Shown one piece after another: positions 26,105-34,646 of a DNA stretch of 64,000 nt. Each line of letters opens with the position of its first letter. The first letter of the stretch is position 1. The stretch lies in assembly GCF_047549485.1 (NCBI RefSeq), contig NZ_CP180191.1:124001-188000 (forward strand), in the 5' to 3' direction. This stretch comes from Piscinibacterium candidicorallinum (GTDB taxonomy: Bacteria; Pseudomonadota; Gammaproteobacteria; Burkholderiales; Burkholderiaceae_C). The position numbers and the translations under genes were made by a program. The notes below the pieces were generated by a model. It did no database searches. It was not told where the DNA came from and saw only the letters and a program-made list of their open reading frames with translations.

Positions 26105-27061
26105 ATGCAACACACTCCGCCGCCGTTCTTCAAGCAAGGCCCATCGGCCAATGCGCGGCTGCTGTTCTTCGCGGTGTTTGCACTCTCGCTCATCGTCATG
26201 GACTACCGCTTCGGTCTGCTGAAGTGGGCGCGCTGGGCCACGGCCACGGCGCTGTACCCGGTGCAGCAGGTCATGCTTCTGCCGCGGGAACTGACTCGTG
26301 GCGGCTGGGGCTACCTGAGTGACCAGCAGCGCCTGCTTGAAGAGAATCGCGCGCTCAAGAAGCAGTCGATCCAGCAGACCGCGAGCGCCGAGCGCGTGCA
26401 ACAGCTGCAGGCTGAGGTCGAGCAGCTGCGCCACCTGATCGGCCTGCGCGAAACCCAGCGCCCCGGCGGCGTGATTGCCGAGGTGCTGTATGAAGCTCGG
26501 GACCCGTTTGTGCACCGGCTGGTGCTGGATCGTGGCTCGGCGCACGGCATGACCATCGGCATGCCCGTGCTGGACGACGTAGGTGTGGTTGGCCAGATCA
26601 CGCGCGTCTTCCCGATGACAAGCGAGGTGACTCTGATCACCGACAAGGAGCAAGCCATCCCGGTGCAAGTTGCTCGCAACGGCCTGAGAGCGATCGTGTT
26701 CGGGTCGGCAGGCGGGCGTGACACCGCGTCGCTGGAGATCCGCTTCCTGCCCGGAAACGCCGACGTACAGGAGAACGACGTGCTGCTGACCTCCGGTCTG
26801 GACGGCACCTATCCCCCAGGGCTGCCCGTGGCCAAGGTGGTGCGCGTGGATCGCACTGGCGTCACCGGCTTTGCACGCATTCTCTGCACGCCGCTGGCAG
26901 GCGTGTACCGGCACCGCTTCTTGATGGTGCTGCAGCACAAGAATGGCCTGCCGCCGCCCCCGCCGCCCGTTGAGGCAGAGGTTCCGACCAAGGCTGGCCG
27001 CAAGCTCGCACCCGCCGGGCCCGGCCGAAGCGAAGAGTCCAAGAGTGGAGCCACGCAATGA
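26105..27061 (+). CDS. mreC: Rod shape-determining protein MreC
   Basis: 318 residues. A bitopic inner-membrane protein that activates PBP2 in the elongasome. One membrane helix (about 20-36), a coiled coil (about 70-115, rich in Leu/Glu/Gln), then the two beta-barrel domain with DRGSAHGMTIGMPVLDDVGV and TSGLDGTYPPGLPVAKV. The last ~35 residues are Pro-rich and variable. It follows mreB by 160 bp, with a small GGCGC-TTC-GCGCC hairpin (25967-25979) in the gap, and overlaps mreD by 4 nt. Confidence 0.96.
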   Translation: MQHTPPPFFKQGPSANARLLFFAVFALSLIVMDYRFGLLKWARWATATALYPVQQVMLLPRELTRGGWGYLSDQQRLLEENRALKKQSIQQTASAERVQQLQAEVEQLRHLIGLRETQRPGGVIAEVLYEARDPFVHRLVLDRGSAHGMTIGMPVLDDVGVVGQITRVFPMTSEVTLITDKEQAIPVQVARNGLRAIVFGSAGGRDTASLEIRFLPGNADVQENDVLLTSGLDGTYPPGLPVAKVVRVDRTGVTGFARILCTPLAGVYRHRFLMVLQHKNGLPPPPPPVEAEVPTKAGRKLAPAGPGRSEESKSGATQ

Positions 27062-27591
27062 TCACGCCGCGCCAGTCCCCGACCCGGCCCACGCGCATCC
27101 TGCTGCCCGTGCAGCCCTGGTTCATTGCGATCACGCTCGCCCTGGCCTTCCTGCTCAACCTGCTGCCCTGGGGGCGTTGGGTGGCTGTGCCGGATTTCGT
27201 CGCACTGGTGCTGGTGTTCTGGAACATTCACCACCCGCGACGCGTGGGCATCGGTGTGGCCTTCCTGCTGGGCATCGCCATGGATGTACACGAGGCTGCC
27301 GTGCTCGGGCAGCACGCCCTGGCTTACGCGCTGCTGTCCTACGGTGCAATCAGCCTGCACAGGCGCGTCCTGTGGTTCACGGTGGGTACGCAGGCTCTGC
27401 ACATGCTGCCGCTGTTTCTCGTGGCGCAGCTCGTGAGCCTGCTGGTTCGCATGGCCGTAGGCGACCCCTTCCCTGGCGTGCTGTACTTCCTTGAGTCGCT
27501 CTCCCAGGCGCTGCTCTGGCCGATCGCCACCGCGCTGCTGCTGGCGCCGCAGCGCCGGGCGATCGACAAGGACGAAACCCGGCCGATCTAG
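27058..27591 (+). CDS. mreD: Rod shape-determining protein MreD
   Basis: 177 residues, almost entirely membrane helices (five or six), as usual for this family. Inner-membrane partner of MreC in the cell-elongation complex. The conserved part AFLLGIAMDVHEAAVLGQHAL is present. Its ATG overlaps the mreC stop (ATGA), so the two are coupled. Confidence 0.94.
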   Translation: MITPRQSPTRPTRILLPVQPWFIAITLALAFLLNLLPWGRWVAVPDFVALVLVFWNIHHPRRVGIGVAFLLGIAMDVHEAAVLGQHALAYALLSYGAISLHRRVLWFTVGTQALHMLPLFLVAQLVSLLVRMAVGDPFPGVLYFLESLSQALLWPIATALLLAPQRRAIDKDETRPI

Positions 27592-27630
27592 CGATGTCCA
27601 AGCGAGGTCATTCAACACCGTGGTCATCGA

Positions 27631-29778
27631 ATGACTGAGATCCGCAACGCCGAACGCGAGCTGCGCGAGTTCCGCCTGCGCCTCCTGGTGGCAGCAGGCT
27701 TCGTGCTCACGCTGTTCGGCTTGGTACTGGCGCGCTATGTCTGGCTGCAGGTGATCCAGCACGACCGCTTCTCCACGGATGCCGAGCGCAACCGGATCAG
27801 CGTGCTGCCTATTCCGCCCAACCGCGGGCTGATCGTTGACCGCAAGGGCGTTGTGCTGGCGCGCAACTACTCAGGCTACACACTGGAGATCACACCGGCC
27901 AAGGTCAAGGATGTGGAAGCCACCATCGACGCCCTGGCCGAGGTCGTGGAGATCACGCCGCGCGACCGGCGCCGCTTCAAGAAGCTGCGCGAGGATTCCA
28001 AGCGCTTTGAGTCGCTACCCATCCGTACGCGTCTCACGGACGAGGAGGTAGCACGCTTTGTCACCAATCGCTTCCGCTTCCCCGGCGTGGAGCTGCAGGC
28101 GCGGCTGTTCCGCCAGTACCCGCTGGGCGAGACGGCAAGCCATGTGATCGGCTACATCGGCCGAATCAGCCAGAAGGATGCCGAGCGGCTGGAACAGGAA
28201 GATCTCGACGAGGCCTACCGCGGCATTGAGCATATTGGTAAGGAAGGCCTGGAGCGCTTCTACGAGCGAGAGCTGGTGGGCACGCCAGGCAGCGAGGAAG
28301 TTGAAGTGACCGCCGCCGGCCGCGCGGTCCGCACGCTGGCACGCAGCGCCGGTACGCCGGGCAAAAACCTGATCCTGTCGGTCGACATCAGCCTGCAGCA
28401 GCGCATCGAAGGCTGGTTCGGCGATCGGCGCGGCGCCCTCGTGGCCATCGAACCCAAGACTGGCGACGTGCTGGCCTTCGTCTCCAAGCCGACCTTCGAC
28501 CCCAACCTGTTCGTCGAGGGCATCGATGCTGATACGTGGAAGGAGCTGAACGAGAATATCGACAAGCCCCTGATCAATCGGCCGCTCACCGGCTTGTATC
28601 CACCGGGGTCCACCTACAAGCCCTTCATGGCCCTTGCGGCGCTGGAAGGCGGATATCGCACGCCGGAGAAGCTGTACTCCGATCCCGGCTTCTACATGTT
28701 CGGCAACCACATGTTCCGCGACAGCAAGCCCGGTGGCTGGGGCGCGGTGGATCTGGTGAAGTCGATCGCGGTGTCCAGCGATGTCTACTACTACATCCTC
28801 GCCAATGACATGGGTGTGGATGCCATCCATGACTTCATGAAGCCCTGGGGCTTCGGTCAGCTCACCGGCATCGATCTGCAGGGTGAGCGCCGCGGCATCC
28901 TGCCTTCGAAGGACTGGAAGCAGCGCGCCTTCCGCAAGCCCGAGCAGAAGCGCTGGATCCCCGGCGAGACCATCTCGCTGGGCATCGGTCAGGGCTACAA
29001 CACCTTCACAATCCTCCAGCTGGCCCATGCCACGGCCACGCTGGCCAACGGCGGCGTCGTCATGAAGCCGCATCTCGTCAAGGCGGTTGAAGATCCCAAG
29101 ACCGGCCAGCGTACGCCCACGGTACCCAAGGAGAGTTATCGCATCCCGGTCAAGCCCGAGAACATCGAGCTGGTGAAGCGCGGCATGCTGGCCGTGAATG
29201 AAAGCGGCACCGGCGCGCGCGTCTTTGCCGGCGCGCAATACAACGCCGCCGGCAAGACCGGTACGGTGCAGCTCTTCACCATCAAGCAGGGCGAAAAGTA
29301 TGTGGCCAGCCGGGTGGCTGAGCGCCTGCGCGATCACTCTCTGTATATCGCCTTTGCCCCGGCCGAGGACCCGAAGATCGCCCTGGCGGTGATCGTGGAG
29401 AACGGCGGCTTCGGTGCCGCGAGTGCTGCACCGATTGCGCGCAAGGTCTTCGACTATTACTTGCTGGGCAAGTTGCCCGAGGGCGAGAAACCTGACGCCT
29501 ACATGCAGACCGTGAACGTGGATTCCGAACTGTTTGAAGGCCGGGAGTCCAACCCTTTCGAGCAGAAGATCCCCGAAGACAACCCTGATCGCCCGACGGA
29601 ATTGCCGCGCACTCTGCCACCCGCAGTCCCAGAGGGCGTGCCGCAACCCGGAGACAAGCTTCCTGCACCTGCGCCGCCCCCCACCGACGGCAAGACCCCG
29701 CCAGCCGCACCGCTGCGCCAGTCCGCCACCGCGCCAGCACCCCGCCAGCGCAGCCCCCGCACCCGGAGACCGGCATGA
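27631..29778 (+). CDS. mrdA: Penicillin-binding protein 2 (elongation transpeptidase)
   Basis: 715 residues. Class B transpeptidase that cross-links peptidoglycan with RodA. One N-terminal membrane helix (about 20-40), a pedestal domain (PPNRGLIVDRKGVVLARN), then the transpeptidase domain with catalytic Ser327 in GSTYKPF, the SxN-position motif in AVSSDVYYY and KTGT in AAGKTGTVQLF. A Pro-rich tail of roughly 90 residues after FDYYLLGKLPEG is much longer than in E. coli. mrdB overlaps by 4 nt. Confidence 0.96.
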   Translation: MTEIRNAERELREFRLRLLVAAGFVLTLFGLVLARYVWLQVIQHDRFSTDAERNRISVLPIPPNRGLIVDRKGVVLARNYSGYTLEITPAKVKDVEATIDALAEVVEITPRDRRRFKKLREDSKRFESLPIRTRLTDEEVARFVTNRFRFPGVELQARLFRQYPLGETASHVIGYIGRISQKDAERLEQEDLDEAYRGIEHIGKEGLERFYERELVGTPGSEEVEVTAAGRAVRTLARSAGTPGKNLILSVDISLQQRIEGWFGDRRGALVAIEPKTGDVLAFVSKPTFDPNLFVEGIDADTWKELNENIDKPLINRPLTGLYPPGSTYKPFMALAALEGGYRTPEKLYSDPGFYMFGNHMFRDSKPGGWGAVDLVKSIAVSSDVYYYILANDMGVDAIHDFMKPWGFGQLTGIDLQGERRGILPSKDWKQRAFRKPEQKRWIPGETISLGIGQGYNTFTILQLAHATATLANGGVVMKPHLVKAVEDPKTGQRTPTVPKESYRIPVKPENIELVKRGMLAVNESGTGARVFAGAQYNAAGKTGTVQLFTIKQGEKYVASRVAERLRDHSLYIAFAPAEDPKIALAVIVENGGFGAASAAPIARKVFDYYLLGKLPEGEKPDAYMQTVNVDSELFEGRESNPFEQKIPEDNPDRPTELPRTLPPAVPEGVPQPGDKLPAPAPPPTDGKTPPAAPLRQSATAPAPRQRSPRTRRPA

Positions 29779-30929
29779 CCACGCTCGCAGGCCCGCCACT
29801 CTGGCAGCGCATCAAGCCGCACCTAGCCGTGTTCGATCTGCCGATGCTGCTGATCCTGTTCCTGCTGTCTTGTGCAGGGTTGCTGGTGATGTGGTCCGCA
29901 GCCTTCGACTTTCCCGGGCGCTTCGTGGACCACTTCCGAAACTACATGATCATGCTGGGCGTCATGTTCGTGATGGCGAACATCAGCCCCCAGATCCTGT
30001 TGCGCGTGGCTGTGCCGCTCTATGTGGTGGGGGTGGTTTTGCTGATTGGCGTGGAGGCCTTCGGCATCATCCGCAAGGGCGCGCAGCGCTGGCTGAACGT
30101 TGGCGTGACCGTGATCCAGCCCAGCGAGCTCATGAAGATCGCCTTGCCCTTGATGATGGCCTGGTACTTCAACAAATATGAGTCGATGCTCAAGTTCAAG
30201 GACTTCATCGTCGCCGGCATCATTCTGCTGATTCCCTTCGCGCTGATTCTCAAGCAGCCGGATCTAGGCACGGGTCTGCTCATTCTATCGAGCGGCTTGT
30301 TCGTGCTCTTTTTCGCGGGCTTTCCCTGGCGCATCATCATTCCCCTCACGGTGGCGGCCGTGATCGGGCTGGTGACCATCGTGGTGATGGAAGACAAGCT
30401 CTGTGCCCCGGACCTCGACTGGCGCATCCTGCACGAATACCAGAAGAACCGGGTATGCACCCTGCTCGACCCCTTCAATGACCCGTTGGGCAAGGGTTTC
30501 CATACCATTCAGGCGATGATCGCCATCGGCTCGGGCGGCATCATCGGCAAGGGCTACATGCAGGGTACGCAAACCCACCTGGAGTTCATTCCGGAGCGCA
30601 CGTCTGACTTCATCCTCGCGGTGTACTCGGAGGAGTTCGGCCTGATCGGCGTGCTGCTTCTGATCGCCTGCTACATCGCGCTGATCTTTCGCGGGCTGTC
30701 GATCGCTGCGGCGGCCCCAACCGCCTTCATGCGTCTGCTGGCCGGGGCGATGAGCATGATCTTCTTTGTCTATGCGTTCGTGAACATGGGCATGGTCGGC
30801 GGCATTCTGCCTGTCGTGGGGGTGCCCCTGCCTTTCCTTAGCTACGGCGGCACGGCGCTGCTCACGCTGGGTGTGGCTTGCGGCATTCTGATGAGCATCG
30901 CACGGCAGAAGGGGCTCGTGCAGCGATAG
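29775..30929 (+). CDS. mrdB: Rod-shape peptidoglycan glycosyltransferase RodA
   Basis: 384 residues, SEDS family, about ten membrane helices. Polymerises glycan strands from lipid II together with PBP2. Conserved elements: GAQRWLNVGVTVIQPSELMK, LKQPDLGTGLLIL, LDPFNDPLGKGFHTIQA, the catalytic-loop region HLEFIPERTSDFILAVYSEE and the closing VGVPLPFLSYGGTALLTLG. Last gene of the rod operon, overlapping mrdA by 4 nt. Confidence 0.96.
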   Translation: MTTLAGPPLWQRIKPHLAVFDLPMLLILFLLSCAGLLVMWSAAFDFPGRFVDHFRNYMIMLGVMFVMANISPQILLRVAVPLYVVGVVLLIGVEAFGIIRKGAQRWLNVGVTVIQPSELMKIALPLMMAWYFNKYESMLKFKDFIVAGIILLIPFALILKQPDLGTGLLILSSGLFVLFFAGFPWRIIIPLTVAAVIGLVTIVVMEDKLCAPDLDWRILHEYQKNRVCTLLDPFNDPLGKGFHTIQAMIAIGSGGIIGKGYMQGTQTHLEFIPERTSDFILAVYSEEFGLIGVLLLIACYIALIFRGLSIAAAAPTAFMRLLAGAMSMIFFVYAFVNMGMVGGILPVVGVPLPFLSYGGTALLTLGVACGILMSIARQKGLVQR

Positions 30930-30992
30930 CCTTCTTGTGCGGCGGGCTGGCCGCCTGGGCGCGCTTGAGGTCAACTAGGGTGGCTTGCGCGC

Positions 30993-32402
30993 GTGGTGTG
31001 CGCAGCACTTTGCTCAGTCCACTTGGCCGCTCAACCTGACACTCTGTTCGCAGCGCCGTCGTTCAATTCTGCGTGGCGAGCGCTCTCGCATCTGCCGCAC
31101 TGCGGCTATGCCCCGCTGCACGTGGATCTTGCGCTGCTGCGCGACACCCTTGGCTTTGCACGTCGCGTGCAGCAGCGAGCCGGATCGGTCTCACGAGCCA
31201 TTCTGGTGGGCCGTCCGCAGGCCCTGCTCATGTCGGCCGATGCGCTGGAGACCGTGCTGGCCGACACCAGCGGGCGAGTCTCTGCAGCGGGAGGCTGGGC
31301 GCCCTTCCTGGGCGAACTGTTCCCGCGCGGTCTGATCATGCGCGATGGCGAGGATCACCGCCTGCATCGCCGACGCATGCTGCCCGCCTTGCGCCGCGAT
31401 GCGCTGGACCAGCATCTGGCACGCATGGCGCCGCGGGTGGACGCAGCGGTCGATGGCTGGGTGCAGGCCGGCCAGCTAGACCTGCATGATGCATTCCGCC
31501 GCCTGACGCTTGATCTTGCCAGTGATGTGTTCCTAGGCGTACGCGAGACTGCAGACGTCGAGGCTGCACATCACGACTTTGTGCAGCTGGTCGACGCATC
31601 CGCAGCCATCCTGCGGCTGCCTGAGCCCTGGCGCCGCCACACCCGTTATGGCCGCGGGCTGGCGGCCCGCGCGCGTCTGTCGGCCTTTCTGCGCTCGCGC
31701 ATCGCCGCGCGGCGTGACGATCCCGGGGGCGACCTGTTCTCCCAGCTGTGCGTGCTGCGCGACGAGGACGGTCTGGCCTTCGACGACGAGGAGATCATTG
31801 ACCACATGATCTTCCTGTGGATGGCGGCGCACGACACCACGCGCAGCGCGCTGACCACCGCCACCCGTGCCCTTGCGCTCGACGAAGCCTGGCAGGAGCG
31901 CCTGCGCGACGAGCTCGGCGCGGGTGACGCCGCGCGTGCCCTGCCCGATCTCGATGCGCTCAATCGTCTGCAGGCGCTGGGCTGGAGCATCAAGGAGGCC
32001 CTGCGCCTGTTTCCGCCGATTCCAACGCTCGCGCGTCAGCTGCGTGCGGACATGGAGGTGGACGGCCAGCATTTGCCCGCGGGTACGGTGGTGACCCTGT
32101 TTCTACTGGCCGTGCAGCGCGATCCGCGCTGGTGGGCGGAGCCGGATCGCTTCGATCCCGAGCGCTTCTCGCCCGAACGGGCAGATGCACAGCGCCATCG
32201 CTACGCCTGGGTGCCCTTCGGCGGTGGCGCCCACATGTGTCTGGGCCAGCACTTCGCGCAGATGCAAGCGCGTCTGGTCCTGCGCAGCCTGCTGGTGCGC
32301 AGCCGCTGGCAGCTGCCTGCCGACCAGGTCAAGGCGCGCATGGCCTTTGCGCCGATTGCGCATCCACCCGCCGGCCTGCGCGTGCAGCTGCGATCGCGCT
32401 GA
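30993..32402 (+). CDS. Cytochrome P450
   Basis: 469 residues. Haem-thiolate monooxygenase. I-helix WMAAHDTTRSAL carries the acid/Thr pair for oxygen activation, KEALRLFPP holds the ExxR motif, and FGGGAHMCLGQ supplies proximal ligand Cys416. No membrane anchor, so a soluble class needing a ferredoxin or similar partner, none of which is adjacent. It starts at a GTG 63 bp after rodA. The substrate is unknown. Linkage to the rod operon is probably incidental. Confidence 0.93.
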   Translation: MVCAALCSVHLAAQPDTLFAAPSFNSAWRALSHLPHCGYAPLHVDLALLRDTLGFARRVQQRAGSVSRAILVGRPQALLMSADALETVLADTSGRVSAAGGWAPFLGELFPRGLIMRDGEDHRLHRRRMLPALRRDALDQHLARMAPRVDAAVDGWVQAGQLDLHDAFRRLTLDLASDVFLGVRETADVEAAHHDFVQLVDASAAILRLPEPWRRHTRYGRGLAARARLSAFLRSRIAARRDDPGGDLFSQLCVLRDEDGLAFDDEEIIDHMIFLWMAAHDTTRSALTTATRALALDEAWQERLRDELGAGDAARALPDLDALNRLQALGWSIKEALRLFPPIPTLARQLRADMEVDGQHLPAGTVVTLFLLAVQRDPRWWAEPDRFDPERFSPERADAQRHRYAWVPFGGGAHMCLGQHFAQMQARLVLRSLLVRSRWQLPADQVKARMAFAPIAHPPAGLRVQLRSR

Positions 32403-32465
32403 GGGCTTTACGCCCTCTGGAAATCACCAGTGGGCCGTGCGTCGGGGCGCAACAACAATGCGGGC

Positions 32466-33356
32466 ATGGCTCTCCTGCACTCGCGCCTGCGCGCCTTGTT
32501 GGCGGCCCTGCTGATCGTGGCAGGTTTGTCCGGCTGTTCGGCCCTGCGCGAGGGCTACAACAACCTCGATACGCTCGCCATGTGGTGGGTCAGTCGCATG
32601 GTGAGCCTGGACGACGCGCAGAAGGCCCAGCTGCGCGGCGGCATGCAGCGTTTGATCACCTGGCACCGCCGCAATGAGCTGCAGGAGTGGTCGGCAATGA
32701 TCGCGGAGGCGCGCCGGGCCACGAGCGATGCCCTGTCCGAGGACGAGCTGCGTGCGCTGGATACCCGCTTGTCTGCGAGCCTTGCCCGCACCCTGCAGGT
32801 GGCGGCTACCGAGCTGGCGCCGGTGCTGCGGAGCCTGAGTGAGGCGCAATGGCAGGAACTGGAGCGCTCCATCGACAAGCAGGGTGCACAGGCCGCCAAG
32901 CGCTGGAGCGGCAGCGATGAGCGCGTGCGCGCCGAGCGCGCCAAGGGCTTTGAGCGCTCAATGGAGCGCTGGATCGGCGACGTGGATCGCAGCCAGCGCC
33001 CGCAGATCGTCGCACTGGAGCGCAGCTGGCCGCTTGACCGCAGTGCCAGCCTGCGCGCCGCCGAGCAGCGCCGCACCGAGATCAAGCAGGCTCTGCGCAC
33101 CCTGGCGCGCAGCGATCTGCCGGTGGAGCAGGCCCGTGCACCCCTGCTGCGCAGCCTTGAACGCAGCCCCAGCATGGACAAGGTGATCGCCACTCCGGAA
33201 GGCGATCACGCCCTGCAGGTGCGCAGCGCGGTCATGCGCTCGATTGTCGAGTTCATCAACATGCAGGGCGCAGCAGGAGAGGCCAAACGCCAGCAGATGC
33301 ATCAGCGCTGGCAGGGCTGGCAGCGCGACATCGACCGCCTGCGTGCAGACGCCTGA
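32466..33356 (+). CDS. DUF6279-type lipoprotein
   Basis: 296 residues from the ATG at 32466. Lipobox LSGC with Cys24. Directly after it comes LREGYNNLDTLAMWWV, the hallmark opening of this family. The rest is long charged helices (SMDKVIATPEG near residue 235). Function is not established; probably anchored to the outer membrane facing the periplasm. It is convergent with the BON lipoprotein across a hairpin. Confidence 0.82.
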   Translation: MALLHSRLRALLAALLIVAGLSGCSALREGYNNLDTLAMWWVSRMVSLDDAQKAQLRGGMQRLITWHRRNELQEWSAMIAEARRATSDALSEDELRALDTRLSASLARTLQVAATELAPVLRSLSEAQWQELERSIDKQGAQAAKRWSGSDERVRAERAKGFERSMERWIGDVDRSQRPQIVALERSWPLDRSASLRAAEQRRTEIKQALRTLARSDLPVEQARAPLLRSLERSPSMDKVIATPEGDHALQVRSAVMRSIVEFINMQGAAGEAKRQQMHQRWQGWQRDIDRLRADA

Positions 33357-33389
33357 AAAACACATGGGGCCGCAGCGGCGACCCCATGT
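33356..33389 (-). terminator. Rho-independent terminator after the BON lipoprotein gene
   Basis: Stem ACATGGGG (33362-33369) / CCCCATGT (33382-33389) with a 12-nt loop. On the minus strand it is followed by GTGTTTTT, giving the T-tract for the minus-strand BON gene. It may also slow plus-strand transcription. Confidence 0.75.
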
Positions 33390-33409
33390 TCAATCGAAGA
33401 GTTTCCGGG

Positions 33410-34105
33410 CTACTTGGTCGTGATCGGTGCAGGCGCCTGCGAAGCCGGCTTGGGGTCCGGCGTGTTCTGAAGGCGGCGCAGATCCTCGTCCGACAGGGTC
33501 TCCAGCACCTTCACTACCTTGGCCACACCAGACACGCGGCTGGCCACCTGCGCGGCGCGATCGCCTTCGGCCGGCGTCACCAGGCCCATCAGATAGACCA
33601 CGCCGCGCTCGGTAGTGACCTTGAAGGCATTGGCGGAAATGTCTCTGGCATCTACAAAGGCTGTCTTGACCTTGGTGGTGATCAGGGCGTCATTGCTGCG
33701 CGAGGTCAGCGCGGCGGCGCCGGCAATCTGCAGTTCATTGATGACTTCGCGCACATTGGCCACGCCACGGGCGGTGTCTTCAGCCTGCTTGCGCAGCGCC
33801 TCGCTGGGGACTTCGCCGGTCATGAGCACACGGCGGTTGTAGACCGTGAGATTGACGTTCTCGCCCTTCATGGACGAGGCAATCGAAGTCTCCGCGCGCA
33901 GCTGGATCTGGCGGTCTTCCAGTTGTGTGCCCAGGGTGCGGCGGTCGGCTGCAGCCAGGGTGCCGCCCACCACACCGGCCGCGGCCAGCGTGAAGCAGCC
34001 AGAAAGCTGAGTGACTGCCGTGAGTGCCAGTGCCGCGGCCAACCCAAGGCGCGCCAGGCGCGAATTCGAGCGGGATGATGCGGGCAGGGCAGGGGTCTGG
34101 GGCAT
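33410..34105 (-). CDS. BON-domain outer-membrane lipoprotein (DolP/YraP-like)
   Basis: 231 residues from the ATG at 34105, with AAGGA 9 nt upstream. Lipobox LSGC (Cys37). Two BON domains follow (about 60-130 and 138-205), each with the Gly-containing strand pattern VYNRRVLMTGEVPS / TTERGVVYLMGLVTPAE. In E. coli the equivalent DolP supports outer-membrane integrity and septal peptidoglycan regulation. A Pro-rich tail ends the protein. Located just downstream of yraN, as in enterics. Confidence 0.88.
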   Translation of the reverse strand: MPQTPALPASSRSNSRLARLGLAAALALTAVTQLSGCFTLAAAGVVGGTLAAADRRTLGTQLEDRQIQLRAETSIASSMKGENVNLTVYNRRVLMTGEVPSEALRKQAEDTARGVANVREVINELQIAGAAALTSRSNDALITTKVKTAFVDARDISANAFKVTTERGVVYLMGLVTPAEGDRAAQVASRVSGVAKVVKVLETLSDEDLRRLQNTPDPKPASQAPAPITTK

Positions 34106-34258
34106 AGGGCGTCCTTGGCGGATGTGAATCTGGATGTCGGCTGCAGGCGAGCGCTGCGGGCGCAGCTTATGGCAGCAAGCATAGCCCGCGAGTTCCCTGC
34201 AGCCGCAGCAGCAGGCGCTGGCAGAAGCAGTTCGATACAGCTTTGCACCGGGGCGCAA

Positions 34259-34642
34259 TCAGGCGCCGAAGGCCGCGCGCAGCCAGGTGAGCTCCGCATC
34301 GGGTCCGTCGATCAGCACGCAGTCAAAGCGGCAGGCGGGCTGCGGATTGCGCTGCTGCTGCAACCAGTGCTGCGCAGCGAGCAGGATGCGCTGCTGCTTG
34401 TGCGCCGAGATGGAGGCCGCCGCGCCGCCGTAGCCACGGTGGCTGCGGGCGCGTACTTCGACGAAGACGATCTCCTCGCCTTCGCGCATGACGAGGTCGA
34501 TCTCGCCGCCCTTCACGCGGTAATTGCTGGCGACATGCTTCAGGCCGCGCGCCTCGAGAAAGCGCCGGGCCCGTGCCTCGGCGGCGTCGCCGCGCGCCTT
34601 GGTGCTCAGGCGGCCCAGCAGCTGTGCGGCGCGATCGAGCAT
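34259..34642 (-). CDS. yraN: YraN family UPF0102 nuclease-like protein
   Basis: 127 residues with a restriction-endonuclease-like core: KARGDAAEARARRFLEARGL, then GGEIDLVMREGEEIVFVEVRAR. The last element corresponds to the D-ExK catalytic region, here with Arg at the usual Lys. Its role is not established; related proteins are linked to recombination or repair. It lies 4 bp downstream of the lpoA-like gene, the standard order. Confidence 0.93.
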   Translation of the reverse strand: MLDRAAQLLGRLSTKARGDAAEARARRFLEARGLKHVASNYRVKGGEIDLVMREGEEIVFVEVRARSHRGYGGAAASISAHKQQRILLAAQHWLQQQRNPQPACRFDCVLIDGPDAELTWLRAAFGA

Positions 34643-34646
34643 CGAT

